Made by a program: the position numbers and the translations under genes. Shown piece after piece: positions 30,201 to 43,856 of a DNA stretch of 64,000 nucleotides. The first letter of the stretch is position 1. Every line of letters starts with the position of its first letter. The notes beneath the pieces are model-generated. The model saw only the letters and a program-made list of their open reading frames with translations. It was not told the DNA's origin and did no database searches. The stretch covers positions 124,001 to 188,000 of the forward strand of contig BQMF02000137.1 in assembly GCA_027922465.2 (NCBI GenBank). The letters are read 5' to 3'. The stretch comes from Turritopsis dohrnii (lineage: Eukaryota; Cnidaria; Hydrozoa; Anthoathecata; Oceaniidae).

Positions 30201-33200
30201 TACACAGGCAAGGTGTAATACGTTACAAAGAAAGTTTAGTTGTGGGGACCTTTTTAGAATATATGACTTTAAAAATATAAAAAAGTCTTTTATTGATCGG
30301 AAAGTTGAAACAGGACACAGATATATTATATGCATAACTTAAAAGATTGGATGCATCCACAATGCTCAAATGATTTATTATAAACGGTATACTTTTTGTG
30401 TAATTGTTTAGAATATCATCAGGTCGTGGTGGACCATCGGAAAGAGTTGATAAAAGAGGGACACACGGTAACGTCTTATTAAATAAACGAGCAGTTCACT
30501 TTTGGAAACAATTATCTTATTTCATAAGCCTGCAACAGTGACATAAAATATAGGGACGGTATATTTTTTAGTAACTTGGTCAATGGTGAACAAAGTGATC
30601 GTTTGAAGGGAAAATTAAGTCAAACATATGAAATTCTTTAATTGAGTGATAAGAAATCAGTCTTGCAAAGGTATTCTTGGAAAGTAGATACGAAAAGGGC
30701 AAAAAATGATTTTTTGCCTGGGAGCTGTCCGTTAAAATACTGCGCAAAAAAGGCTTCACTCAATTCAAATTGTTATATGAAATTTTAAAAGATCCAGTTT
30801 GTTTGGAGTACTAACTAATGTGGTTGCATTAAGGACGTCTTTGGTGTTTTTTTTAGTAACAAACATCGACTACATTTCACATTTCAAGTTGGTGGACCAT
30901 GAAAAGGTGAAGTCTTATGCAAGAGCTTTCGTGGTCACTGATGTGGACATGGACGGGATCATAAACGTAGATGTAAGCAATCATGAATAATATCTAAGAT
31001 AATGGTTCCTCTAAAATTTATCGAGTTTTATCCTTTCTAATTTTTCTTTATTTCATTTTATTTTAATTTAACATTATTACTGTTGTAATTTTTTATTTTT
31101 CTATAACTTCTACAAATCTTTTAGATTTTCGCTCAAAATTTTTCTTCAAATGGCCTACAGGAGTAACAGCTTTTAAATGTTACTGTATTAAGATCTAACA
31201 AGCATTTTTGAGATCTCACTTAATATTTGATATTCAAGTTCGTTTCGTTATTCAATTATTTGAATAGGAATTTGAAAAATTCGAAGAATTTGGAAGAAAT
31301 TTTTATCAAACCTCTTTTCTATTTTGCCAATTTTCAGCAATTAAAAGAAACGGTGCATGGTGTGGCAAGCTTGGATGGACTTCCTGATCAATATTTGAAT
31401 TACATCGGAGAAGTAAGAAAATAAATCTGTTTCTATAACGTGTTAGATATTGAATCGAAGGTTTTTAAGAATCGTCACTCACTCAATTTCTAATAGTTTT
31501 AATTATTTCGGTCATATGGAAAATTGATCATTAGTTGCTTTAAATATTTTATTTTAATTTATATTCCATCTGATTTTATTTCTTTAGGTTCTGCAACTGC
31601 AGTCAGTATCTAAAATTTCAATTCGGATGTTCTCAGTTATCTGTGCTTTGTTAGAAAAAATGAAAATGTCGAGGTAAAGTCTATCATTTCATGTCGGTTT
31701 TTCATTTTCGTTATCACTTCCCAAAGTTCGAAAGTATTTTTATATTTGCAGTAAAATGTGGAAATTGCATCTGCTCTCCATAAAATCTACCCAGCCTGCA
31801 CATTTGTTAAAAAATCTCTGCGAAGGAGTGCATTTCTATATAAATATGCTCATAATCTCAATAAAAATTCTCTCCGTCACAGTGACTTTTTGACGATTTT
31901 GCCGACTGGGTACATTTTTATTTCAACAACAAGAGAAATCAGTAAGAATCATCTGCTTTGAATATTTCCTGCATTCTTGATTTAAAGGAGCACCGAACCG
32001 AACGTTTTTGTTTAGATCTACAATACAGGCTAGAACTCATCTGGAAGCTCGACATACCTTTAAGGAGAACTATTTTCATTCGTTTATATCATGAACTACA
32101 ATTGTTTTATCTTTTTTATCGAATTCAAATTTTGATTTTATCCTGAAATTTGATTGGTTAAGATTCTTTCGATAAATTGAAAATCCTCGTTGCTCTCCTT
32201 CTCCAAGACCCGCATGTCTGTTTTGGATCTAAGTAAAGTCTTATCGGTCAGGTCATGTCACATCTAAATGATAAGATAGGCTCATACTCTCTGGATATTC
32301 CAATGACACGAATGTTGCAACATCAACTGTCTGGGAAGCAGATGGTCACTCGCTTGAAGTGACTACAGCACTGGTGCACTCTCAGCCGGCACTTTTGTTG
32401 AAAAACCTCTGGGAAGGAGTGCATTTCTATAGAAACATACACACAATTCAATAAAAATGCACTTCATCGCAATAACTTTTTGACGATTTTGCACACTGAA
32501 CTGACTTTAACACTCATTTTGCATGTCTAATGGGCTTGTCCATTTTAGTAGCTGAAGCAGCCTTGTGCCTTTTATGAGCAGATCAGGGTTTCATATAAGA
32601 CTTCTTTCTTAGGACGTTCATTGATAAAATTTCTATCAGAAATACTGGGTAGAAAGCAACAAATAAGTAAATAAACAAATAAAATATATAAAAATAGATA
32701 AGTGTATTCTCTTGTGAAACTTCCGAAGATTAAAAAGATTATTTTATGTTTGTTGAACAGTTCAATGACGTCAAACATCATCAACAACTTGGACATAATG
32801 GAAGTGGAACGGAAGATCTCATTTTTCAGGGTGTGTATGCATTTTTACGGAAACCGGCGATAAACGATGATATATGATGTGATTTTCTTGAGATAATGTC
32901 GCTTCTTGATTCACGTTTGACGGAATTTTTAAAGAAGAAATGGAAACACAATAACACAAAATGCCTTTGCAAAAACTATAACCATTTTCCCAATTATGCT
33001 TTGTATTGTTGTAAAGCTATAGTTTTCTGAATTATATCATTTTATTTGAGTCCTCTTGAAAATCAGTTTCGAAAACATTAAGAACATTAAAAAATACTAG
33101 ATTCTGTATGAATCCTTCAATTTTTTTTCGCTAATGATAATTTGGGTAACTCCTTTTTAGGATATGTTTTATTCCAGTGGCGAAATGGATGGAAATTTCA

Positions 33201-33565
33201 TCAATGCGGATCAACTTCGTTTGGAGCTAGCTGCTGGTGGTTTAAGCAAACAGCAGGAACAGGTGATAATGAGTCACATACAGGTGGACGATACAGGAGA
33301 TGTAAGTATATTTTCCCTAGCGTTGTTTGTTTTGATTTTGTTATAGCAGAACTCGAAGTATAAAGTTTGATGAGTACAGAATATTTTAATGTTGACTTTG
33401 ATATCTGCATAATTTGCTGACTAATTTCTCTATACATCCATTGATCTATTTTTGTTTTAGGTCTCATTTTTAGATTACATGGCTTACATCCCTCTCTTTA
33501 TTTCCATACATAACAAAATTGTAGAAAACGCATTAGACAATTCTCGAAACAGATATGGAGAATAA
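24251..33565 (+). CDS. Host multi-exon gene for an EF-hand protein
   Basis: Seventeen coding exons with GT/AG borders and consistent phases: 24251-24350, 24595-24692, 24898-24996, 25204-25254, 25490-26945, 27128-27258, 28437-28507, 28604-28703, 29285-29621, 29760-29838, 30412-30467, 30857-30972, 31338-31412, 31588-31673, 32761-32830, 33161-33301, 33461-33565. They sum to 3171 bases: 1056 residues plus TAA. A CKKC motif (exon 4) and CVWC (start of exon 5) suggest a small metal site. Exon 5 is mostly disordered and then helical; exon 9 is a charged coiled coil. The C-terminus has an EF-hand loop (DVDMDGIINVD, exon 12) and degenerate ones (SGEMDGNFINADQL; VDDTGDVSFLDY). Calcium binding is inferred. 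The first exon starts after an acceptor-like AG (24236-24237), so the ATG may not be the true start. I cannot name the orthologue; a C1orf87-like protein is a guess. Confidence 0.8.
28130..28310. repeat. Possible short interspersed repeat in an intron
   Basis: AATCGTCGTAA occurs near 28140 and again near 28269, and GTGATCG/TTCACACC-like ends suggest a small DNA-transposon remnant. Boundaries are uncertain. Confidence 0.3.
28941..29063. mobile_element. MITE family A, copy 1
   Basis: The ends are CCCACTGGGCACAATTCG and CAAATT...GCCTACTGG in inverted relation. The centre contains GCGAAGGAGTGCATTTCT, shared with two further copies in this gene's introns. Confidence 0.7.
31788..31912. mobile_element. 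MITE family A, copy 2
   Basis: TACCCAGCCTGCACA on the left is mirrored by TTTTGCCGACTGGGTA on the right. The ends are flanked by (or include) TA, the duplication typical of Tc1/mariner-like elements. Inverted arms are about 35 bp, total about 125 bp. It lies in an intron of the EF-hand gene. Confidence 0.75.
32391..32499. mobile_element. MITE family A, copy 3
   Basis: Same core (GGAAGGAGTGCATTTCTATAGAAA...CTTTTTGACGATTTTGC) with more diverged ends, in the next intron of the same gene. Confidence 0.7.
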
Positions 33566-33724
33566 AAAATGGCTTCCCTCACGCCGCGTTAAATCTTACG
33601 TCAAGTCTTCAAGTCAAATAGCAATTGAGTATGATTTTTGCAAGAGGAATCTGAAATATGTTGTGCGCCTATAACGCAACGGAGACACGAACTTTAACTT
33701 CTATAACTTCAACAAATCTTATGA

Positions 33725-33812
33725 AAACATCACCAGCGGGAATTGAACACTGACCATTGGCATGAATTCTGAGAGTGATAACCACTACACTTACAGCGCA
33801 TGTTCTAATGTA
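33725..33812 (-). repeat. tRNA-derived sequence (SINE head or tRNA pseudogene)
   Basis: On the minus strand, TAAGTGTAGTGGTTATCACTC (A box) and GTGTTCAATTCCCGC (B box) sit at tRNA spacing. It is degenerate and has no second copy in the window. Confidence 0.45.
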
Positions 33813-35633
33813 TTTGACTGATATCAAAATCACCAACTTAATTTCGAGTAGGTTAAGATGAGAAAGAACGAGATGACGAAATGAAAGAGCAAATGTAATG
33901 TAATTTTTACTTGACTATAAAACAACGTTGTATTGACGTCGTGTGTTAAATGGTCAAGCACGATATTTATTTCAGTGGTTATTGATATTATTATATTGTT
34001 TTTATGGATGGTAAATTTTGTCCCTCCAGATTATTTTTCCCGGTAGTTTCTTCCGTTTTTTTATGGAGTTTATTAGAACAAGAAATCAGAAGTTCTTCAT
34101 TGTTTAGGGTTACCTACTAAATAATTTTTCTGCTCGTGTATATAGCCTCTATAAAAATGCTAAAGCTGCATGATTTCTATTTTCCCTTTCCAAGAACATT
34201 TAATATATAATACAACGCCACAACGAACCCAACCCAAATAACCGTCGATGCGACAATCTTTCGTTTTAACAAAACATTCTCTCATCTAAGCACTTTGCAG
34301 AAAATTAACATACTATTTTGGAAAATGTTCTTCGCTAGTAGAAGTGCTTATTATCTGCAAAGGCTGGTGGGAAGAGTGGAATCATGTATCGAACTGTCTA
34401 ACTGAAATCGAATCTTCGCCTAACAAGATACGTGAGGTGCATACCCTCTTATGTATCGCAAACATGGCTTATGATCAATTTAAGAGAATTTTGAACCATC
34501 TAGGAATCCATTCATGGTATTGATATTGTGATCGGTTTTGCTAATGTCACCATGAAATATTGGCCTTACATACCGCCTCTAAAACACAGTTGTTTGACGT
34601 GAATTCGATTTGGAAAATGAATGCGGACACTTTTAACGATTATAAAATTGCTAACGTTGAATATTTTTCAATAAGCCTTAAAAACATTCATGTAAACAAG
34701 TCATATACTTTGTTGAAGCAGCATGAAAAACCATAGATGGATTAAACTTATCTTTGCATGATTTTTATCGAAAAGACTTCCCGCCATCAGGTGTTTTTGA
34801 TTTTTATGTTTATGACATAAACGTCTCCCCAAAACCAATACAAATATTTTCTATGACGTAATATTTATAACACATAATACCTCCTACCACGTTTATACGT
34901 TGAAAACACTTATAAAAATATTTGGACAAATAAGACCCAACCTTCTCGAGCGTTATACTCATTAACCCAAACACATTTCACAAGGTTTACATCGTAAAGA
35001 CTGATGGTAACGATTTGTCAGACGAACATAATGTTAGCATCAAAACCCAACTGCATGGAAGTGTAGATCAAAACATACAGCCATGGACAGCCATGAATCT
35101 CTCTAAGAACATTGATTGAGGAGAATGTGGGAGTAGTGAGTGTGGGCAGGTTCAGATTGATGTTATTTAAGATGTTATGCAATCATCTCTTTCAAAACAA
35201 CTATTTAAAGAATAAACCATTCAACAGGACAGAACAGCTGTGGTTTTTTTCCATTTGCCTACTAAATCTCATTCGTCTAAACCATAAGGCTGTATAATGA
35301 AGTAGGCTGAGCCAAGGCTATATCTTTCTAATACGTTATGATCGCATTAGCTCACATAAAAGTCAAGTACGTCTAATGAAGATATTACTCGTGTTGCTTT
35401 TGTGTGGCTGTTGAAACGTCACTGTGTGTATAAGCTCCCTGGGAGGGGCGTGTTTTATTTACGATTTATATGTACAACGCAATCTAACTTTCAATTTCTC
35501 CTTTAAGCAGAAAATCAAAATTTTGACTCTTCACAATCGAGACGGAAATTGAATTGCTCAGAAATTATGCGATAGTTCTTAATCAACGCAATCTGGTTTA
35601 ACTACATCGGTAAACGTCGATGGAGAAAAATAG

Positions 35634-35810
35634 TAAGTAAGTAAGTAAGTAAGTAAGTAACGGGAGTTTTTAGTCCTTGGGCTTCCATCCGTAATGGCTG
35701 GTTCTTCCGCCCGCCGACTTGCAACTATTAGTTGACTTACCGCCAGAGATACGTATAGCATTGCTCTAACTTGCCCGAAGGCCAGTGTGCAGTCAATAAT
35801 GCAGTGTGCA
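35634..35810 (-). repeat. tRNA-derived SINE, 5'-truncated copy with (TTAC)n tail
   Basis: On the minus strand it matches the 3' part of the SINE at 43857-44150, including ACTGGCCTTCGGGCAAGTTA, ATCTCTGGCGGTAAGTCAAC and the stretch before the tail, and ends in about seven TTAC repeats. The tRNA head is missing. Confidence 0.85.
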
Positions 35811-36582
35811 ATAGATTTCATAATTCATGTTTTCTAAAACCAAACAACAACAAAGCCAACTAACTCCCAGCTCATAATTTTTTACTTTATTGACAACCTG
35901 TTTTTATATTGCTTAAGCAAAATTCGTTTAAAAAAAAGAACAACATGAAAATGATGCTTTCAAAAAGAAGATACTACTGTCACGCTTTATCACGTCTCTT
36001 CGTGACAGTCTCTAAACTAAATGTGTATCTTCGCTATAACTAGGTAGATATACGAGCGAAGTAAATCCTAATCGCTGAATGGTTTTATTTCGATTTTTAT
36101 CATGACAGTAGTTTATACTCCGAAATAACCTTCAACACGCAGAGGGTGTAATTGAGGGTTGGGGACTAGGTCACAGATTTCAACATCATTGAATTAATTA
36201 TTTTTCTCTTCGCCTTCTATCCGTTCAGGTATCTACAAACATATATTACAAGAACGCTAATACATTTTACAAAATGTTATTTTTAAATATAAACTATATC
36301 AGAGTAATCTTTTTCGTTTTTTGTTTATCTTCATCTTTCTCTTTTCATATCCATCTGCTTCCATTTTGATTATTTGTAGTGGAGCAATCCACATGTACAA
36401 ATATTCAGCAAGATTCACCATCTGAGTACAATCTCAAACGCAATACGTGTCACATGGTGCGCAATCGTAGCTAGTAGCGTTGTGAATGATACTTAACGCC
36501 CTGAAAATGAAAAAGCGAACGCAATGGAATGATTGTTTTGCCACTTCGCTTTGCACTGATTGTTTTTACAGAGGTGGGTTGA

Positions 36583-39500
36583 CTACGTCTTTTTAACGGC
36601 TGGTGTTTCGCTCAGCAACTTCAAAAGTCGTTCCAATTTTCTTCCAGTCAATAACCGAGTCATGGTTTGAGTCACGTTTTCGTTTTTCGATTCCATAATC
36701 TCTGGTCCTTCTTTAGGTATTTGCACGCATCGTGTTTTTGCAACCTTTGTTTTCTTATCGCGTTCCACTATTGCGCATGTCAGGCCCAATTGACAACCAC
36801 AAGTGAAGGAATCACCTCTCTAAGCAGAATAAATGAAATAATTTGAGACTAAGGAATAAGAATTGTAAGAAAATGTAACTGCGTTGTCGGAAATTATTGT
36901 TTTGTATTAAACATAGAAATGCATCCCGAAATGTTCTGCCTTTGCAGCAAACCCACCCCTATTGATCTACAGACACTATGTGTTCAACATTTTAAGAAGA
37001 TCTTCATATCTAACCTTTTTTTGGTTAAAAAATAGTTTAAGGTTAAAAATCACTAAATATCACATGTTTCACTATTTCTTGTAACAGCTAGTGATTAAGT
37101 ATGTAATGTTGCCATAGGTAATTAACATTGAAGACATCAAAACTGCTGCATTGCTACTTTGTGCTTGTCCGAAACAACATTGTCACATAAAATACAGGCG
37201 TGCATAGCGGGATAAATACAAGTGCGCAATGCAGGATGAAGTCAGCCTTTAAAACTCAAGGTTTTTGTCAGCAAAAGCTAGCGACTCTAATTTATGCTAT
37301 AACTGATGAAAGCAAAAAAAAATAAATACACAAACATCCATAGAAAATAATTTCTTAGATCACATTGCATAACATTTAATCCACTTTGTTTCACAGTACA
37401 TAAATTGTCATGTGCCCAATCAACTTTTACTTGTTTACAAACATGGTCGAATTTCGGCTCTATGTTATCTCTATTTCAGTGACCGTATTATGGGAACAAT
37501 GCAGCGCTTGAAATCCTTTTACAATAGATTGGCACGTAAAGTATGTCAGTCATGTAACAAACAAGTCTTTTGAATGGGAGATTTTTAATGTTATAGTTTG
37601 AGGTAACATACTGAGAGATACCAGAATAAAAAAAAGACCTCTCCCAAAAGATATTTATGGTGACGGCATGTGTTTACTAATAATAGTCTAAAGAAGTCAA
37701 TTAACATATCAGAAGATTAATTTGAGGAGCCGATGTGCTTGTACACAAATGTGCCTACCATGTTTTTGTATAGGGAATGCGACAGCGGAAATATTTGAGT
37801 GGGGGGTTGATAACACTAAAAGTTATGTACTGAAATATCTCTCACTCTGGAAACCATCAATACTTTTAATTGAAAGGATCAATGATAAGAAAAAAACTGA
37901 TAAGAGCTTCGCGATTGCGGTTCATACTTTTAGTTTTTCCGCGGTTAAATAGAGTTTTCAGTCGTAGTCATGGCAATGAATTGATCCTCCCTTTTTCTTT
38001 CGCATTCACAGCAAATTTTTAGCCGACGTCACTCATTGAAAAGATGACGGCGTTGGTTAAATAATTATTAAATAGTTAAACAATATAAAATCAATAAATG
38101 ACTAAATTAAAGAATGATCAACGTACCATGAAACTGATTGAGCATAATTCCCCTAGTTTCTTTGTTGGCATACAGAAGCCAGCTTTGTGAGAAACCCGAA
38201 AAGCACAACAAAAATCTTGACCACAATCCCCACTGCTCTTGCATGGTCGTCCGAAAGGCTAAAAAAGCGAAAAAGGAAATATGAATTTGAAAATGCCAAT
38301 AAAAACATATTATTGAAAATATACGGTATTCGAATAAAATTTTCAAGTTATCAGCATCAGTCTGTTGAATACGACCTTATGAAAATTTAAGGACTGACAA
38401 ACTCTAGATATTCACACACGGATAAAAACTAATCCACTTCGCTATTTGATGGTACGTATATTTGTGTTCTTGATGAAGCGATAAAGGGATTTTTTACTTT
38501 TTTTGTACATTTGGAGGCACTTTAAACGATAGATTATCCACAGCGATATCGTTTTAATATTATGTAGGTCCATGTGAGCTTTTATGTGACGTTTTCTTTA
38601 GAGCATTTTTTTATTTTTTGTTTATTTTTTTATTTTTTTTTTGCTTTTTTCCCTTTTTAAGCCCTGGAAATTTCAGAATCATATACTAATATGCTAATAT
38701 GTTAATATGCTTGGTAAAAATATACCCAAGAATAAACATAATGAATAGTAGGGGATCACGAAATTTAATTGGACAAAAATCGGTCAATCGGAGCGTTATG
38801 TAATAGGAACGGACAAGCCTGGATAAATGCTATTACCGAGTCCAATCATGTTTTATCCAACCAATTGAGTTTGTTGTTGTTGTTTTTTTTTAATTTTGTT
38901 ATTATTTCTCGAATGAGTTGCTATGCAAAATTTAAATCCTAACAAACAGTTCCGGTCTCTTATCAGATAATTATCTCCATAATAAAGTACTTGACTTGCT
39001 GTGGATTTATAGCTATTCAGTGATTGGTCACAATTGGCAAGGAATAGCGGAGACCAAAACAATACACTACAATATTGAAGCAGTTTAACTAAAATAAATT
39101 TCTTTGCATCCAAATCTTGTCTATTTTCACGTCACCCACGCTAGAGTTACAAGAGTATATAAAAACCCTCCCCTCCCTCAAGCTGTTTTGTTGAGAATAA
39201 CTATCTTCTATATATAGGCATAGGAGCTAAATGGTTATTAAAAGCAGGATATCGCATCTAATCCTCAACTCATCTGCTATTTTCGAAGTCATTATTGGTT
39301 CTTTCCTTCTCTTATGATGAATTGTAAGCCAATCATATGTAATGACATATGTAAAAAAAATGGAGGTTGTTTATCAGCCGAGTTAGGTTGTAAAAATGGA
39401 AAACACGATTAAGTCGGGATTAATGGTGATACTTAATGTTTGATTATGACGGATATTAGATAGCTAACGAGGATGTCAATGGAACGTCATTATGCACCTA

Positions 39501-41142
39501 CTGGACTGATGTTATTCTTGTTTTGACAAGCGTGTGGTCAAGAAAATGAAAGACAAAGCGTGTTGTTATTTTGCGAATTTTTATTTCCCTTTCTTGGCTT
39601 GCGTTTTCTATCTCAAATTGATTATAGTCTCACATGGAATCATAAGTTCGCTCATAAATATTGATTGCGCGTGATTCTCTATTCCTCCCAGATTTTACTC
39701 TCGAGAAGAGATGAAATTCATGTAGGAAATCTTATTCAACATTCTTGAACTGAGAACTAAGCGCCTCGTGTCTATGTTTTAAAAAAATAGAGATAAAAAC
39801 CATAATCAAACAAACAATGTAACTTATCTTTATCCCCACAAATTAAGATTACGGAGATAACGAAAGACTTACACCCATAAGACCCTGATGTGATCAGGAA
39901 AACAAAGTCTAGTATTAACCATAATAGAATGTATGTTATCATCTCCATCATCTTTGAAAAACTTTAACAACGGTTTCCACTTTAGTTCTATTATTCATAG
40001 GGAAAGGATTTGTTTCTATCAATTTTTTTTTATCAATAACAAATTAGTTTTGCAAAGAACTAGGCGGGCTTTTTTATACTCTGCACTTGCCGTCTCTATG
40101 TTTGAGGTATGTGGAAAAACATTTTCAATAAACACGCCTTACACCTCCAATGAAGACTGAACCATTCTGATATATCATTAGTTTCAATAAACCTAGTCAA
40201 CAGACCTATTAATCAAATTAATTGTTTGCTGTTGATCGTTTATCCAGGAAAACTTGATTTATTTATTTACAGTCTTTTGTAAAAGTCCATTAATCTCCTA
40301 CTGATTCAACTGTCATAATTTGTTGCTTGATGTATCATCGTACCTCAACATAGATTGATTTAAGAAGGCTTTCACTGTCTTTCCCAGTGAAGTGATTTTT
40401 GATTTGGAGACGTTGAGGTGACATTAAAAAAATGTGGAATTATGATTCTGTTCTTTTCCTAGACCCCTTTAACTGTTTTTCTTATTTGTATGGTGTTCAT
40501 TTAAAACGATCATCTAAAAAAATATGTATTGCCTCAATGTACCAAGTATGCTTACGAACGTTTATTTGAATATAGTTAGAGGTAATTGAAACACGTTGTG
40601 TCAGTACTTTTTGGCATTTAGTAAGACATAGTATGTTGATTGTTATATGACAATTTCTTCGGATGATTATCGTTGGCAAGAACATTGAATATTTGAGCTG
40701 CTTGAAATTCACATGTAATTCCATTTCCGCATAAAGAAAATCAGGGTTTATAGTAAATGGAACCCCCTGGAAGTAAGGTAATTGTTTGCATTTCCAGGTG
40801 GTATAAAAACAATATCTATTTTCAGCAAGTGACTTATAGAAGAAAAAGTAGGAATATAATACAAGCAGCTCTACTTGCTATCACGAATTCGAATACACAA
40901 TGAAAACAGTGTTTCTACCCTTCAATCCGTCAAGTAAACTTTATTTGTTGGATAGGGTGTTATTATCTGATGTTTACCATAACATTTTGATCGACAACAC
41001 ATCAGAAAATAATAAAATCAAGAAGTTACAATCCAAAAATAAACACTAACAAAGATGTTCTTACCCCAGCGTTGATAATACCAATACAGCACATGAGCCA
41101 AATCAAGATGGCGCTACAGTTATTGAGCTTCGATATCGTCAT
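36583..41142 (-). CDS. Secreted cysteine-rich protein, Dickkopf/prokineticin-like
   Basis: A three-exon gene read on the minus strand: 41142-41065 (ATG, signal peptide ending GIINAG, donor GTAAGA), 38258-38127 (acceptor TTTTTTAG, donor GTACGT) and 36819-36583 (acceptor, stop). All junctions are phase 0; total 148 residues. The mature protein has ten cysteines spaced C-x5-C-x4-CC-x10-C-x9-C-x11-C-x-C-x5-C-x15-C, the colipase-fold pattern shared by the second cysteine domain of Dickkopf and by prokineticins. A basic, cysteine-free C-terminal tail of about 35 residues follows. Dickkopf proteins antagonise Wnt co-receptors and prokineticins bind GPCRs; which of the two this resembles functionally cannot be settled here. 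Introns are 2.8 kb and 1.3 kb. Confidence 0.8.
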
Positions 41143-43856
41143 CTTTACTTTCGAAAATTAGCAAAAATAAAACAACAGCTACACAAACGAAAACAAACAA
41201 ACAAGCAAACAACAACCAACAACAGCAGGTAAAGGTAACAACAATTGTCAGAGTTCTGTTATTTAATCTTCTGTGATGATGTGTGTACTGAATGGACAGT
41301 CAGCGAAAACTACTACTGAACGTCCACTTAACAGCATTTATATCAATACACAGATGACGCATTGTCATTAGCAGCACATTCTTTGAGTATTAACAACACG
41401 ATAATAGATTGGGAACGAAGTTGGTATTTTAACTTTATTTGAAACTAAGGGTTTTTTTTTACGTGAAGGAATTGTTGAACAAAAAAAAAATAAAAAAAAA
41501 AACAACAAAGAAGTCACCCCCGGAAACAACAATCCTGAGTTGTTTTGATGGCAATACATAGAAAGGCAGTGTATACGTTTATATAAGTACATCATATTCT
41601 ATTGCTTCGATATTTTGATCAGTCATCTATCATGATCTGCAACTGATTAGCAGGCTTTTTCGACGGCTTACGCACAAAGATTGCGTGGCGTTATTGATTG
41701 ATAATGGTATAAATTGATTGACTGATTAATCGCTGAATTCGACAATATTATTAAAGTTCATAATAAAAAAAGGAAAATCGTCGACAATTCTTTTGTAGTT
41801 GATACACAGTAACATTTTAAGATGTAACAATAATTAATGTAGGAATTGAAAACCTCCGTCACATTGTTTAGAGACATACCTCACGATTTTCCATCAATCA
41901 AGAGTGTGTTTTTTTCCGGTTTCTGAAGTGGATGCCCTTAAAGGCGGGGAATTTTACGCCATTTTTTATTAATACCTTTTTTGTCAACAAAAAACTAGCT
42001 GTGATTCTATAATCTGCTGATCTAACCACAATTCGATTGCACCTGAAAATCAACTCTGAATTCGGAATACCTTGAAATGATCTGTTCTTAAGTTTACAAT
42101 TGTTTTATCAGACAGCTTTCCTCCTAATTCGGAATAAATTTCGGAAATATAGGTAGAAAATACCGAAGCCTTAGTTCGAATAGTTTGGGAAGTTTTAAAA
42201 ACAACGAGGTTGCTATTTTCCGTTTAACCCAAAAAATCCTTATCTCCATAATAATCAGATCGGTTCTGTATCATCAAAGACAGCATATGGCAAGTAGCGG
42301 ATTGATAATGAATATTTATAATGAAACAATTAGCATAGTAAACTAAATATATATACTCAATTAGGCTCCCTCAATAATATCTATATACTAACAGAAGAGA
42401 TAATCGAAGATCTTTAGCCTTTTGTGTGTTAGGAGCGCGGAAATCTATGATAATATCGGAAAAAGAAAATCTTATCTGATCGTAAAAAGTTTCCTGTTTA
42501 CCTTATTTGGATAAAGGCCCAGAGGAAAGAATGTTATACGACATGTGATTATTACGAAGTGCTCCAAGCGGAAAGATATGGATGGAAAGTAACATCACTG
42601 ACCTCAACTTTTTTTCGATGTCATTGCACTAATTTTCTACTTAAAAGTTATTCAAAAATTCCGGAGCCATTTTTTTCCGGCTATTAGCAACTTTGTAATT
42701 ACTTTGAAACACGCATGCGCATAGTATACTACCAGCGTATCTTCACACGCTACATAACAAGATACAGAATATGGTTGACGACATTAAACTGCATACTGAA
42801 ATGGAAATTCCAAAGGAGTGGATTATCTGTTAGTAAGCTGATTACTTAAGCCTTCTCATCCTTCCCTAGTAGCTAAGCACAACTGTATAGCTATTAATGA
42901 AATGAGAAAATGGTAAACGAAATAATAAACTAAAGACGAGATATAAATAATTAGGGCAACCAAACACAGAAATTTGTTTGAACAACAATCAGAAGATTAT
43001 CCCATTGAATTGTTCCATTCTTGTATAATTTTCACATGGTTTCCATGGAATTGCATGATGGCTATAATTAGAAGCGCATATAGTAGCGAACATTATGGTT
43101 ATTATGTCAATCATTGGCATAATTCAGAGGTCGTAAAGGGTAATAGATCTTAGGTAATCTTTGCCAAACAGCTGAATCAAAGCGCTTGACACATTTTTTG
43201 TGGTTGAAATGTTATTCAGGAAAAAACAAACAAATTTAATGGGAATTAGTATTAAGCGTTCGAAACTGACGTCAAAGCTATAACGCTCAAGTCAAAGAAA
43301 TAGAGTTTAAGTTTAAGCGCTGTAAGCCAATAAACTAGGCCAATTTTATTTCATTCACCATCCTCGCACCCAGACCTTCACGCCATTTTGGTACAGGTTA
43401 GCGTTGTACATTAAAACCCAAGGTTTCGTGTTCGGTCTGAGGCTAAATTCCTCCATGCGGACTAGTGCTTAGTTAAACCTCGTTCTAGGATTTCCTTACG
43501 TGATAACGAGACTGATCTTGTATCTTCAAAACTGTTTTATCTCTGATGCTTTCGATTGCCCGATACTCAACCAATGCACAGCGATTTACTACGTAAAATT
43601 GGAAGATTATGAAAAAACCCATTTGTTAAAAATATGTTGTAATGTTTCCCGTTTACTTGTGTTTTTTCATTTCTTCTTTCTGTGTAGAGACATGAGCGGT
43701 TTGAGATATTTGGGACCATATATTACAGCTAAAGAGTAGCTTTAAAACGAAATATATATATATAAAAAAATAAAGTACAAATTGGGAAAAATTGGGCACT
43801 TTTTTCTTTATCTGTTGCCTTTGAAAATAAAGAACAATGCAACAAAAGAAAAACCG
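41143..43856. other. Intergenic region
   Basis: It should contain the promoter of the minus-strand Dickkopf-like gene. An A/T-rich tract with A and T runs lies at 41450-41510. I see no gene or clear repeat in the remainder. Confidence 0.4.

Larger units (their letters stand above)
33566..36582. other. Intergenic region with SINE remnants
   Basis: Between the EF-hand gene (plus) and the Dickkopf-like gene (minus); the two are convergent. Apart from two tRNA-derived repeats I see no gene. Confidence 0.5.
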
